A DNA stretch of 64,000 nucleotides from Chloroflexota bacterium (GTDB taxonomy: Bacteria > Chloroflexota > Anaerolineae > Anaerolineales > Villigracilaceae): contig JAJYOU010000006.1 of the NCBI GenBank assembly GCA_021795965.1, positions 1 through 64,000 on the forward strand, read 5' to 3'. Position numbers and translations under genes: made by a program. Numbering within the stretch: the first letter of the stretch is position 1; each line of letters opens with the position of its first letter. Of the stretch, positions 7,910 to 16,130 are shown in pieces. A model generated the notes under the pieces. The model did not search any database and had not been told where the DNA came from. It saw only the letters and a list, made by a program, of their open reading frames with translations.

Positions 7910-9532
7910 ATGACCGAAGTATTTGATTTTGTGATTATTGGTTCTGGTTTTGGCGGCAGTGTTTCTGCCATGCGATTAACCGAAAAAGGGTATTCGGTAC
8001 TTGTCCTCGAAAAAGGGAAACGCTACAACGAAAACGATTTTGCAAAGACAAACTGGCAATATTGGAAGTACCTTTGGGCGCCATTTATCCGCGCATTTGG
8101 CATCCTTCAAATCAGCATCCTGAAGGGGGTCATGGTTTTACATGGCGCTGGTGTCGGTGGCGGCAGCTTGGGATATGCCAACGTCCTTGAAATTCCAAAC
8201 GAACAGGCTTTCGCCTCGCCGCCCTGGAAAACTCCCATTAATTGGGGGGAGGTTCTCACTCCGCATTACGTGACTGCAAAAAAAATGCTGGGCGCTGCCC
8301 GAAATCCCCGCCTTTGGAAAGCTGATGAAGTACTGCAGGAAATGGCTCGCGAGCGAGGAATGGAGAGCACTTTCCGCGCCACTGAAGTCGGAGCCTTTTT
8401 TGGTGGGTCGGGTGTGATTGTCCCGGATCCGTATTTTGGCGGAGCTGGGCTGCCCCGCGCTGGTTGCAAGCATTGCGGCGGCTGCATGGTGGGATGCCGG
8501 CACAATGCGAAAAACACTCTGCCCAAAAACTATTTATTTTTTGCTGAAAAATTCGGTGCGAAGGTTCTGCCCGAAATGGAAGTGCTGAATGTTAGACCCC
8601 ACCTCACAAATGGCGAAGCTGGCTACGAAGTTTCCTACCGCTCTTCCACTAAAATCTGGTCGTCCCGCCAAAAAGTTCAGGCGAAAAATGTCATCTTTTC
8701 GGCTGGGGTTATGGGAACTGTCAAACTGTTGCTCCAGTTAAAAAACCGAACCGGCTCCCTGCCAAAACTTTCTCAGCATGTGGGTGAAATGATTCGCACG
8801 AACAGTGAAGCCCTGCTCGGATCAATCGGCAAAAGTTCTGAAATCAACTACTCTGAAGGGGTTTCAATCTCATCGATTTTCAACGCTGATGAAATCACCC
8901 GGGTGGAACCCGTGCGATATCCCGATGGCTCCTCCCTCATGCGGTTTATTTCTGCCCCGTTGATCAACCTTGATACGGGAATCTTCATGCGCTTGCTTGC
9001 GTCCCTTGGATGGATGATTCGCCATCCAATTGATTTTGCCAGGACCACGTTCCTACCGGGTTGGGCGCATAACGGTACCATCCTCTTAATCATGCAGCAC
9101 TCCGATAACCGGATGAACTTCCGTCTTGGTCGAAGTCCATGGACTCTTTGGCGAAAAAGCCTGGTTGCAGAACAGCAACCCGGATTTGAAGTCCACGCCC
9201 AGGTTAAAGGCTCGCATGAACTCACCCGTGATTTCGCCCGGCGCACGAACGGTGTTCCAATGGGTTCCCTGGGCGAGAATCTCCTCAATATGCCAACCAC
9301 CGCCCACATCCTGGGAGGGACGCCGATTGGGAAGGATGCCGGGGAAGGAGTGGTGGGATTGAACTTTGAAGTCCACAATTACCCGGGACTTTTCGTGATA
9401 GATGGTTCCATCATGCCTGCCAACCCGGGTGTGAACCCAAGCCTGACCATCACCGCCCTGGCAGAATATGCAATGAGCCAGGTCGCACCCAAAAACAACA
9501 ATATACACACAAAACTGCCAATGGGTCGATAA
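7910..9532 (+). CDS. GMC-family FAD-dependent oxidoreductase (cholesterol-oxidase-like)
   Basis: The 540-residue protein starts with an FAD-binding Rossmann motif, [17 protein letters not shown] at residues 7-23, with LVLEKGKRY closing the fold. HGAGVGGGSLGYAN is the GMC signature region. A CKHCGGCMVGCRHNAKN cluster near residues 189-204 has four Cys. The C-terminus carries the typical FVIDGSIMPANPGVNPSLTITALAEYAM. The overall plan resembles cholesterol-oxidase-like GMC oxidoreductases, which oxidise alcohol groups; the substrate is not predictable. The Cys cluster could bind metal or an iron-sulfur centre (inference). The start is preceded by GGAGAG. Confidence 0.87.
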   Translation: MTEVFDFVIIGSGFGGSVSAMRLTEKGYSVLVLEKGKRYNENDFAKTNWQYWKYLWAPFIRAFGILQISILKGVMVLHGAGVGGGSLGYANVLEIPNEQAFASPPWKTPINWGEVLTPHYVTAKKMLGAARNPRLWKADEVLQEMARERGMESTFRATEVGAFFGGSGVIVPDPYFGGAGLPRAGCKHCGGCMVGCRHNAKNTLPKNYLFFAEKFGAKVLPEMEVLNVRPHLTNGEAGYEVSYRSSTKIWSSRQKVQAKNVIFSAGVMGTVKLLLQLKNRTGSLPKLSQHVGEMIRTNSEALLGSIGKSSEINYSEGVSISSIFNADEITRVEPVRYPDGSSLMRFISAPLINLDTGIFMRLLASLGWMIRHPIDFARTTFLPGWAHNGTILLIMQHSDNRMNFRLGRSPWTLWRKSLVAEQQPGFEVHAQVKGSHELTRDFARRTNGVPMGSLGENLLNMPTTAHILGGTPIGKDAGEGVVGLNFEVHNYPGLFVIDGSIMPANPGVNPSLTITALAEYAMSQVAPKNNNIHTKLPMGR

Positions 9533-9590
9533 AAACAGTCAGCCTTGAAACGTTGCTATAATAAAATTAAAGGGGACCATCCTTTTTGAA

Positions 9591-10289
9591 ATGAATTTAC
9601 CTCTCAAGCGTTTAAATTATGCCTGGCTCTTATTTGATGCCGATGATACGCTTTTTGATTTCCCCAGGGCAGAAGCAAACGCGCTGAAATGGACGCTCGA
9701 AACAAGCGGGATTCCATTTCGAGCGGAATACTTTCCGCTTTATTCCCGGATTAATCAACAAGTCTGGAAAGATTTTGAAAAAGGTCAGGTCAAAGTCGCA
9801 GAATTGCGCGTTCAAAGGTTCCGCCAGTTTCTTAAAGAAGCCCATCTCACTGGCGATCTGCAAAAGATCAGCGAGCTTTTCCTGTCAAATCTCGCGCTTG
9901 GTACGGACCTGATCGAGCACGCTGATGAAGTGATCCATACCCTCAAGGCTCATTATCCTCTTGCCTTGGTGACCAATGGCTTGCATGATGTCCAGCGTCC
10001 GCGGCTTGAAGCCTCCGCCCTGAAGGATTGTTTTGAGCATGTTTTTATTTCCGAAGAAATCGGTTACGCCAAACCGGCACGAGAATTCTTTGAGCGCGTC
10101 TTTGTGACCCTGGGTTTCCCAGCCAGGGAGGATGTTCTGATCATTGGAGATAGTTTGAGCTCAGATATGCTCGGTGGAATTAATTACGGCATGGATACCT
10201 GCTGGTTTAACCCCAAAAAGGAAGCAACTGATTTGCCGGTCACTTTCCAGATCTCCGACCTGGATGAACTGCAGGAAATATTGCTCTAA
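9591..10289 (+). CDS. YjjG-like HAD-family nucleotidase
   Basis: The 232-residue protein contains the HAD motifs: LFDADDTLFDF with the nucleophilic Asp (motif I), LVTNG (II), a Lys in GYAKPAREFFERVF (III) and IIGDSLSSDMLGG (IV). Length, the C1-type helical cap and the sequence PAREFFERVF resemble YjjG-type 5'-nucleotidases that dephosphorylate non-canonical pyrimidine nucleotides. A TATAAT at 9557-9562 is a likely -10 element. The ATG at 9591 fits the usual start a few residues before motif I. Other phosphomonoester substrates are possible. Confidence 0.83.
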   Translation: MNLPLKRLNYAWLLFDADDTLFDFPRAEANALKWTLETSGIPFRAEYFPLYSRINQQVWKDFEKGQVKVAELRVQRFRQFLKEAHLTGDLQKISELFLSNLALGTDLIEHADEVIHTLKAHYPLALVTNGLHDVQRPRLEASALKDCFEHVFISEEIGYAKPAREFFERVFVTLGFPAREDVLIIGDSLSSDMLGGINYGMDTCWFNPKKEATDLPVTFQISDLDELQEILL

Positions 10290-10441
10290 ATTTTATCCAT
10301 GTAACCATTTCGTTTTTTGCGGCGTTTTCAACCTGGAAAACGGATGGTTTAAATTGATTCTGCCAGGGGGAATCTATTAAGGCTTGGGATTAACAAGATT
10401 CGGGAAGCGAAACCTCGCGCGCTTGGGTCTCATTTCACGGT

Positions 10442-10447
10442 TACAAT
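10442..10447 (+). promoter_or_regulatory. Putative leaderless -10 element for the pseudouridine synthase gene
   Basis: TACAAT ends exactly 6 bases before the ATG at 10454, and no Shine-Dalgarno sequence is present. Transcription would start at or near the start codon. No good -35 is seen at 16-18 bases. Confidence 0.4.
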
Positions 10448-10453
10448 AAACTC

Positions 10454-11128
10454 ATGAAACCCTTTCGCATCAAAGACGCTGTAATTTATCAGGATGATGA
10501 GATCTGTGTCATCAACAAACCTGCAGATTTATCGGTTCTGCCGGATGGATGGCAGCCAGATTCACCCTTCCTGCTCAAATTATTGCGGGAAAAATTCCCC
10601 GGAATGATGGTTGTTCACCGGCTGGATAAAATCACGAGCGGGGTGATTGTCTTCGCCTGCACAGCTGAGGCACACCGCAATTTAAATATTCAATTCGAAC
10701 GCCATTCCATCCAAAAAATTTATCATGCCATCTGTGAGAACACCCCGAAATGGGATGAGCATACCGCCCGTCATAAGCTTCGCGTAAATATCGGGCACAA
10801 TCACCGTACGGCGGTGGATAACGGCAGGGGGAAACCAGCAGAAACCCGCTTCACAATCCTTGAAAGGATGAGAGGCTACACCCTGCTCGAAGCTTCACCC
10901 GCAACTGGTCGCACACACCAGATTCGAGTCCACGCCATGGCGCTGGGTTATCCGCTCCTGGGTGATACATTTTACGGCGCTGCTCCCAGCGAGTTGATCG
11001 ATCGTCCAGCTTTGCATGCACATACCCTGACTTTTACCCACCCGGGCTGCGGAGAACCGGTCACTTTCAACGCAGCTTATCCTCAGGATTTTCAAAACGC
11101 ACTCGATAAAATTAGAGCCGGTCATTAG
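10454..11128 (+). CDS. RluA-family pseudouridine synthase
   Basis: The 224-residue protein has the catalytic motif VVHRLDKITSGVIVFA near residues 54-69, whose Asp isomerises uridine in RNA, and the conserved GRTHQIRVHAMALGYPLLGD near residues 153-172. There is no S4 domain, and the protein is shorter than RluC/RluD, resembling stand-alone RluA-type enzymes. The RNA target (rRNA or tRNA) cannot be deduced. The stop codon TAG lies in the loop of the downstream terminator hairpin. Confidence 0.9.
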   Translation: MKPFRIKDAVIYQDDEICVINKPADLSVLPDGWQPDSPFLLKLLREKFPGMMVVHRLDKITSGVIVFACTAEAHRNLNIQFERHSIQKIYHAICENTPKWDEHTARHKLRVNIGHNHRTAVDNGRGKPAETRFTILERMRGYTLLEASPATGRTHQIRVHAMALGYPLLGDTFYGAAPSELIDRPALHAHTLTFTHPGCGEPVTFNAAYPQDFQNALDKIRAGH

Positions 11129-11144
11129 CCGGCTCTAATTTTTT
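11111..11144. terminator. Bidirectional terminator between the pseudouridine synthase and DUF1015 genes
   Basis: An 11-bp perfect stem (ATTAGAGCCGG / CCGGCTCTAAT) closes a 7-base loop and is followed by a T run at 11139-11144. On the other strand the stem is followed by AATTTTATC, so it can serve both converging genes. The TAG of the forward gene lies in the loop, and the reverse gene stops at 11143. Confidence 0.85.
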
Positions 11145-12456
11145 AGATAATTTTTCGACCTTCCATGTAAAAGCGCTTTTCATGCGCTTCTCCCATCGAG
11201 AAGGTTTTGCGCGGAAGTGCACCATCCAGGATGACCGTCTTGAATAAGTCTGATTTATGCATGCCAGGCAGGTAATATCCCACGTTGCCAGGCTGGCTGC
11301 CAAGTTGGACGGTCACACTTGAACCATGGACATAATCAATCTTCTCCGCTCCACCTGCTTTTAGAAAATCATCGAGGAATGCCTGTAAGGTGCCAACGGG
11401 TAGATTGGAAGATGGGTTTGAAATTTCGATGACCCCAAAGGACTGGCCTGCCCCGATCAGACCAATGGACTGGCGTGAGCCGGCGGTGGAATCGACCTGT
11501 TTGATCATTTCTTCCGCAGTGTCAACCGTTCGAAGGTTGAATTTTTCTCCAAAATAGGAACGCATTTCAGCAATCAAATCTTTTTTCAACCCGAAGAGAA
11601 CCCGGTGGATTGGTTCGAACTCAAGCGCCTCGTCATGAACATTTTCAATTTCCACCAGTGCATAGCGGGATGGATGGTTCATACCCACTTTTGCTTTATT
11701 TTTTTCCCAGATGGCTTTGGCAGTTGCCAGCGAATGGTTGCCATCGCCCATCGCAAATAAAAGCACAGGTTGATCTTTAACCTCGTATTTTGCAGAAAAA
11801 ACTTCGGGCTTTGCCAGGGAACGAATGGCAGAGATGACCTGCTGCTCCAGTTTCTCGCTGACATGGTATCCAGTCAGGTGACCACTCCCGAGCATCAGGT
11901 CGAAGCTGTAAATCTGCTCCAAATCTTTTTTCGCCGCTTCGAGCGGTTCAATCACAGTTCTCTCCGGGTCGTCGATCAGCACAAGAATGTGTGGAAACTC
12001 GAGCGATGCTCCTTCACGAATTTTCATGCGCGGGGGTAAACGTTCGATAATGGTGCCTTCGGTTGCGCGGATCAGGCTCGAAGAGCCCTTTGCAAAATCA
12101 TAATGCTCCAGGTCGAGTGCCAGGATCAGCCCCTTGCGCGTGCGGCCATCCACACTGCGCTCGACATAAATTAACCCTTCGCGAGGTTCGATGATCTTCT
12201 CCTCGAGGACAGTTCGCATCGCAGCCTGGATTTTTTGAATTCTCTCCGGCTCCTCCTGGGATCCCAAAAATACTTCGGGCAGGGTCAGGTTAAAGGTCGA
12301 TGGGCTATCCCCAACAATTTGTTCAACTTTTTGCCAGTATTCAGGCTGCGAAGTGAATTGGTCGCAGGCGATGACCGCCCATTTGGTCAGGTTGGTGCCG
12401 CGCCTCGGCAGATAAATATCGGGAATCAGGACACCAACATCATTAATCACCTTCAT
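11143..12456 (-). CDS. DUF1015 family protein
   Basis: The 437-residue cytoplasmic protein matches the DUF1015 family in length and motifs: the N-terminal WAVIACDQFTSQPEYW, and GDGNHSLATAKAIWE near residue 238, which carries the conserved GDGNHS. No biochemical function is established for the family. In many genomes a DUF1015 gene lies beside serine biosynthesis genes; here it is directly downstream of serA on the same strand, which supports a functional link (inference). A strong GCGGAGG ribosome-binding site precedes the ATG. Confidence 0.88.
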   Translation of the reverse strand: MKVINDVGVLIPDIYLPRRGTNLTKWAVIACDQFTSQPEYWQKVEQIVGDSPSTFNLTLPEVFLGSQEEPERIQKIQAAMRTVLEEKIIEPREGLIYVERSVDGRTRKGLILALDLEHYDFAKGSSSLIRATEGTIIERLPPRMKIREGASLEFPHILVLIDDPERTVIEPLEAAKKDLEQIYSFDLMLGSGHLTGYHVSEKLEQQVISAIRSLAKPEVFSAKYEVKDQPVLLFAMGDGNHSLATAKAIWEKNKAKVGMNHPSRYALVEIENVHDEALEFEPIHRVLFGLKKDLIAEMRSYFGEKFNLRTVDTAEEMIKQVDSTAGSRQSIGLIGAGQSFGVIEISNPSSNLPVGTLQAFLDDFLKAGGAEKIDYVHGSSVTVQLGSQPGNVGYYLPGMHKSDLFKTVILDGALPRKTFSMGEAHEKRFYMEGRKII

Positions 12457-12478
12457 TGAACCTCCGCTTGTGCTTAAT

Positions 12479-12510
12479 AAATATGGGCGACCTGCAGGTC
12501 GCCCATATTT
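12479..12510 (-). terminator. 32-bp perfect palindrome acting as serA terminator
   Basis: Positions 12479-12494 and 12495-12510 are exact reverse complements (half-site AAATATGGGCGACCTG). In reverse-strand RNA it lies 4 bases past the serA stop and would form a 14-bp stem with a 4-base loop, ending in a run of U and A. It is 22 bases upstream of the DUF1015 start codon. Confidence 0.7.
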
Positions 12511-12513
12511 CGT

Positions 12514-13422
12514 TTACTTGATGGTTTTGGAAAATTCGATCAATTTATCAGCCACTTCAGCCGCAACACGACCCTGTGCTTCTTTGGTTGCAGCACCAAT
12601 ATGCGGAGATCCAATCACGTTTGGCAGTTTGAGCAGCTTCCAATCGGAGGGTGGTTCTTCAGCGTAGACATCCAAAGCCGCCCCGGCAACCTTGCCGCTG
12701 GAAAGCGCTTCAAAAAGAGCTTCTTCGTTGATGATGCCGCCGCGGGCGCAGTTGACGATGCGAACACCACTTTTCATTTTTCCGAACTCAGCCTTGCCGA
12801 TCATCCCTGCTGATTCCTTCGTTTTAGGTAAATGCAGGCTGATGTAGTCAGCTTGCTCAAGCAATTCGTCTAGGTTCGCAACAAGTTTAATGCCATTCAG
12901 GGCTTTCACATATGGATCATACGCAATCACTTTCATTCCCAGGGCAGCAGCGCGCGAAGCGACCGCCTTGCCGATATTGCCCACACCGATCAAGCCCAGA
13001 GTTTTTCCGCCAATCTCATCCCCTTCAAAGGCTTTCTTTTCCCATTTTTCAGCTTTCATGGTGGAAGTTGCCTGGAAGATTGAACGAGCCAATGCCAGCA
13101 TATATCCGATGGTCAATTCGGCGACCGAATCCGAAGAAGCCAGCGGAGTGTTCATCACGGCAATTCCTTTGGACCGGGCGAATTCAACATCAATCGTATC
13201 CAGACCAACGCCACCGCGCACAATCACTTTTAAATTTGGGCAGACTTCCAGGAGCGGTTGGCGCACCTTTGTCCGGCTGCGCACCACCATCCCATCATAA
13301 GCCGGTAAAACTTCCGGCAGTTCTTCGGGGGAAATATCGAAGCGGGTATCCACGGTTAGACCAGCAGCTCGCATCCGTTCAATAGCCTCGGACTCGGTTT
13401 TATCACAAACTAATATCTTCAT
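12514..13422 (-). CDS. serA: D-3-phosphoglycerate dehydrogenase, short form without ACT domain
   Basis: This 302-residue D-2-hydroxyacid dehydrogenase has the NAD-binding motif GLIGVGNIGKAVASRAAALG, the catalytic Arg in IVNCARGGIINEEAL, the Glu of ALDVYAEEPP and the His of GSPHIGAAT. It oxidises 3-phosphoglycerate, the first step of serine synthesis. The divergent serC gene 257 bases away encodes the next enzyme, which supports this substrate over other hydroxyacids. It ends after the catalytic core and lacks the C-terminal ACT domain through which many SerA enzymes sense serine. AGGAG precedes the ATG. Confidence 0.88.
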   Translation of the reverse strand: MKILVCDKTESEAIERMRAAGLTVDTRFDISPEELPEVLPAYDGMVVRSRTKVRQPLLEVCPNLKVIVRGGVGLDTIDVEFARSKGIAVMNTPLASSDSVAELTIGYMLALARSIFQATSTMKAEKWEKKAFEGDEIGGKTLGLIGVGNIGKAVASRAAALGMKVIAYDPYVKALNGIKLVANLDELLEQADYISLHLPKTKESAGMIGKAEFGKMKSGVRIVNCARGGIINEEALFEALSSGKVAGAALDVYAEEPPSDWKLLKLPNVIGSPHIGAATKEAQGRVAAEVADKLIEFSKTIK

Positions 13423-13586
13423 TTTTTCTCCTAAAATCCCAATTTATATGATGATCGTTTGGATTAAATCAGTTGGTTCCTTGAGGACAAGTGGTTCGCA
13501 CAATTAAGATTCTACCAATCGGTAGGGGGTGTGTCAATTGTGAAATTTTTGGTAAACTCAATTAATTCGTCAGGTCCGGTGAGGAT

Positions 13587-13592
13587 TATAAT
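13587..13592 (+). promoter_or_regulatory. Possible -10 element for serC
   Basis: A perfect TATAAT lies 87 bases upstream of the serC ATG within the serA-serC intergenic region. No convincing -35 is at the right spacing. A small hairpin-like CTACC-AATC-GGTAG at about 13513-13526 lies upstream and could be an operator. Confidence 0.35.
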
Positions 13593-13679
13593 TGGTGTGA
13601 ATGGGAGACGTTGAAACTCATTCGAAGAAGATAATTCTCGGAATAGATGCCCTAAAAATTTAAATAAGGAGTCAAGTCA

Positions 13680-14777
13680 ATGTCTGAAGTAAAACGCGCC
13701 CATAATTTTAATGCAGGTCCATCCATCCTGCCGCTTCCTGTGTTGGAGCAGGCTCAACAGGAATTGCTTGATTTCAAAGGCACCGGCATGTCTGTCATGG
13801 AAATCAGTCACCGCTCCAAGGAATTTGAAGCTGTAATTGGTGAGGCGGAACAGGATTTACGAACTCTGATGGGAATTCCCTCTCATTACAAAGTTCTATT
13901 CCTGCAGGGCGGAGCCACCCTGCAATTCTCCATGATCCCGATGAATCTTCGCCCTGCGGGTAAATCTGCCGATTACGTTGTCACCGGTTCCTGGAGTAAA
14001 AGTGCGCTCAAGGAAGCTCAGAAATTAGGTGCTTCCAGGGTCGCCTACAGCGGTGAAACAGGCAATTTCAAGCATGTGCCGGCACAAACTGAACTCACTC
14101 TCGACCCGGAAGCTGCCTATCTCTACTTTACTTCCAATGAGACTATTCATGGTGTGGAATTCAAGGGCGAACCCACTCCTCCAGCGAACGTCCCGCTTTT
14201 TGTGGATACCTCATCAGACTTTATCAGCCGTCCAATCGATGTCTCCAAATATGGGCTCTTGTACGCTGGCGCCCAGAAAAACGCCGGTCCGGCAGGCGTG
14301 GTGGTCACGATTATCCGCGAGGATCTTCTCGAGCGAGTCCCTGCCAACCTTCCCGTAATGCTCGATTACAAAACCATGGTGGCAGGCGGCTCCATGCATA
14401 ACACTCCACCCTGTTTCGCGATTTACATCGTTGGGCTGGTCTTCAAATGGGCACTCAAAATCGGTGGATTGCCTGAAATCCAGCGCCGCAACGAAGCCAA
14501 GGCAAATATCATTTACAAAGCCATTGACGAAAGTGGTGGATTCTATAAAGGACACGCCGAGCCCGGCAGCCGTTCAAACATGAACGTCACCTTCCGGCTG
14601 CCCAGCGAAGAACTTGAAAACAACTTTGCCTCGGAAGCCAAAAAATTAAACATGATTGGTCTCAAGGGTCACCGTTCGGTGGGTGGTATGCGCGCATCCA
14701 TCTACAACGCTCTGCCGCTTGAATCGGCGCAGGCATTGGTGGCATTCATGCGCGAGTTCCAGCGAAAGAACGGATAA
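13680..14777 (+). CDS. serC: Phosphoserine aminotransferase
   Basis: This 365-residue class V aminotransferase starts with the SerC hallmark AHNFNAGPSILPLPVL. It has ISHRSKEF, and the PLP-binding Lys lies in LLYAGAQKNAGPAGV. It transfers an amino group from glutamate to 3-phosphohydroxypyruvate, giving phosphoserine. RSVGGMRASIYNALP near the C-terminus is also characteristic. AAGGAGTC precedes the ATG. With divergent serA it forms a serine-synthesis pair; serB is not in the window. Confidence 0.95.
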   Translation: MSEVKRAHNFNAGPSILPLPVLEQAQQELLDFKGTGMSVMEISHRSKEFEAVIGEAEQDLRTLMGIPSHYKVLFLQGGATLQFSMIPMNLRPAGKSADYVVTGSWSKSALKEAQKLGASRVAYSGETGNFKHVPAQTELTLDPEAAYLYFTSNETIHGVEFKGEPTPPANVPLFVDTSSDFISRPIDVSKYGLLYAGAQKNAGPAGVVVTIIREDLLERVPANLPVMLDYKTMVAGGSMHNTPPCFAIYIVGLVFKWALKIGGLPEIQRRNEAKANIIYKAIDESGGFYKGHAEPGSRSNMNVTFRLPSEELENNFASEAKKLNMIGLKGHRSVGGMRASIYNALPLESAQALVAFMREFQRKNG

Positions 14778-14785
14778 TTTGAATA

Positions 14786-14817
14786 ACACCCCCGGTTTAT
14801 TCTTAAGCCGGGGGTGT
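14786..14817 (+). terminator. GC-rich hairpin between serC and the next gene
   Basis: ACACCCCCGG (14786-14795) pairs with CCGGGGGTGT (14808-14817). Inner pairs extend the stem to about 14 bp around a 4-base loop. It begins 9 bases after the serC stop and is followed by CAAAAAAA rather than U residues, so it is not a classical intrinsic terminator. It may attenuate transcription or stabilise the serC mRNA end. Confidence 0.4.
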
Positions 14818-14831
14818 CAAAAAAAATAATC

Positions 14832-15203
14832 ATGACAGACGATCTCGAATTTTTCTTTCCTGAATTAAACCCTGCCGAACCAGGTAACCTTCCTTTACCT
14901 CCGGGTGAAATGCGTATTAAAGAAGTCAGAGTGGAGCCGGTTTTGGATGACGGACCGGTGCGCCTGAGAGTTTATCTGGAAACTACGGCTTTCCAACAGC
15001 GCCCATACCTGGAAGCAACTCTTTTTAATAAGCAAGGTCAAGAAGTGGCATCTGTCAGCATCATTGAGCCGATGCAGAGGAAGAATGTCTTTACCATGCA
15101 TGTGCGCGGTGCCCAACAAAGAGGGGCATTCAGCCTGCAATCACGCTTGTTCTACCCTGATCAACCTGATTCAGACCATCTACAGATTGAATTTGAAATT
15201 TAA
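14832..15203 (+). CDS. Conserved-looking hypothetical protein, 123 aa
   Basis: I do not recognise the family. The product is acidic and soluble without a signal peptide, and its pattern suggests a beta-sandwich: RIKEVRVEPVLDDGPVRLRVYLE, then PYLEATLFNKQGQEVASVSI. It resembles small all-beta cytoplasmic proteins. A GTG at 14814 also opens the frame, but it lies inside the GC-rich hairpin; ATG 14832 is preferred. It lies between serC and an M23 lipoprotein and may be transcribed with serC by read-through. Confidence 0.6.
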   Translation: MTDDLEFFFPELNPAEPGNLPLPPGEMRIKEVRVEPVLDDGPVRLRVYLETTAFQQRPYLEATLFNKQGQEVASVSIIEPMQRKNVFTMHVRGAQQRGAFSLQSRLFYPDQPDSDHLQIEFEI

Positions 15204-16074
15204 GTCAGAATTTATTTCCTCTCTTCGAATCACTTTCTTAAAAAAGACAGTTCTTAAAATATTTGGTGTTATCTTCTTTTTAATTTCCATCGGATGTACG
15301 GAGATCACAACCACCATCCCTTTGACGGGTTCGACTCCATCCTTGTCTCCTGTTTCAGTTCCAACGCGATCTCAATCCCCATCTTTTTCCTCCACTACAT
15401 TTACGGCGGTACCATCTGCTACCCTGGATATTTCAAGCCGCAATCCTGCCACACATATCGCTGATCAGGGGGTTTGTTCCCCTTTGGCTGATGTGCCTTT
15501 AATCGGGTTAAAAGCAATTATCACCCAACCTTTCATCATGCCCGGAATTCATGAAGATGGTTCATTTCTGGATAGTGGCCACCATGGTTTGGACCTTGGC
15601 TCTTATGACATTTCTGGAAAACAAGCCCGCGGTCAGCCCGTATCAGTGGCGCTTGCAGGTCGGATTTCAAGCGTCATTTATGACCGTCCTCCTTACGGGA
15701 ACATGATCATGGTTGAAACTCCTTTTGAGTCAATCCCGCCCGCTTTGGTGACCAGCCAATCCATCCCCAAAGGTGATTCCGTCTACACACTTTATGCACA
15801 TTTACAGAATCCACAATTTTTCCAGTTGGAACAAAAAGTGGAATGTGGGCAGCATCTTGCTGAAACAGGCATGACTGGCGCCACTGGCGGGCCTCACCTT
15901 CATTTTGAAACTCGCTGGGGCCCTCCAAATACTGAATTTCCCGTCATGGCGTCTTATGGCACCGATATAAAGGATGAAGAGAAGAAATATTATTATCTCT
16001 GGCGCAACAGCGGAGTCTATCATGTTTTTGATCCGATGGAATTGCTTTCTCCCTTGGATTTTATTGCCCATTAA
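15193..16074 (+). CDS. LytM/M23-family peptidase, probable lipoprotein
   Basis: The product contains an M23 (LytM) domain: HHGLDLGSYD (H-x3-D zinc motif), VYTLYAHL and GGPHLHFETRWG (HxH), all metal-binding residues present. Such enzymes cut peptidoglycan cross-bridges or regulate amidases. No ATG lies close before the hydrophobic segment KIFGVIFFLISIGC. The best start is TTG 15193, which overlaps the previous stop by 11 bases and gives 293 residues with a basic n-region and a weak lipobox (SIGC). A start further upstream is possible. A Ser/Thr/Pro linker follows the signal. Confidence 0.75.
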   Translation: MKFKSEFISSLRITFLKKTVLKIFGVIFFLISIGCTEITTTIPLTGSTPSLSPVSVPTRSQSPSFSSTTFTAVPSATLDISSRNPATHIADQGVCSPLADVPLIGLKAIITQPFIMPGIHEDGSFLDSGHHGLDLGSYDISGKQARGQPVSVALAGRISSVIYDRPPYGNMIMVETPFESIPPALVTSQSIPKGDSVYTLYAHLQNPQFFQLEQKVECGQHLAETGMTGATGGPHLHFETRWGPPNTEFPVMASYGTDIKDEEKKYYYLWRNSGVYHVFDPMELLSPLDFIAH

Positions 16075-16116
16075 TTTCATTTTTGCATACTGATTTAAAG
16101 CCCGGTTTGGATAGGA

Positions 16117-16122
16117 TACAAT
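16117..16122 (+). promoter_or_regulatory. Putative leaderless -10 element for the TolB-like lipoprotein gene
   Basis: TACAAT ends 8 bases before the ATG at 16131, and no Shine-Dalgarno sequence is visible. A weak TTTAAA lies 17 bases upstream at 16094-16099. Confidence 0.35.
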
Positions 16123-16130
16123 TAGTCTTG

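Noticed and set aside
10325-10344. CGTTTTC/GAAAACG hairpin after the YjjG-like gene as terminator
   Set aside because: The stem is AT-rich and no T run follows; it may be chance.
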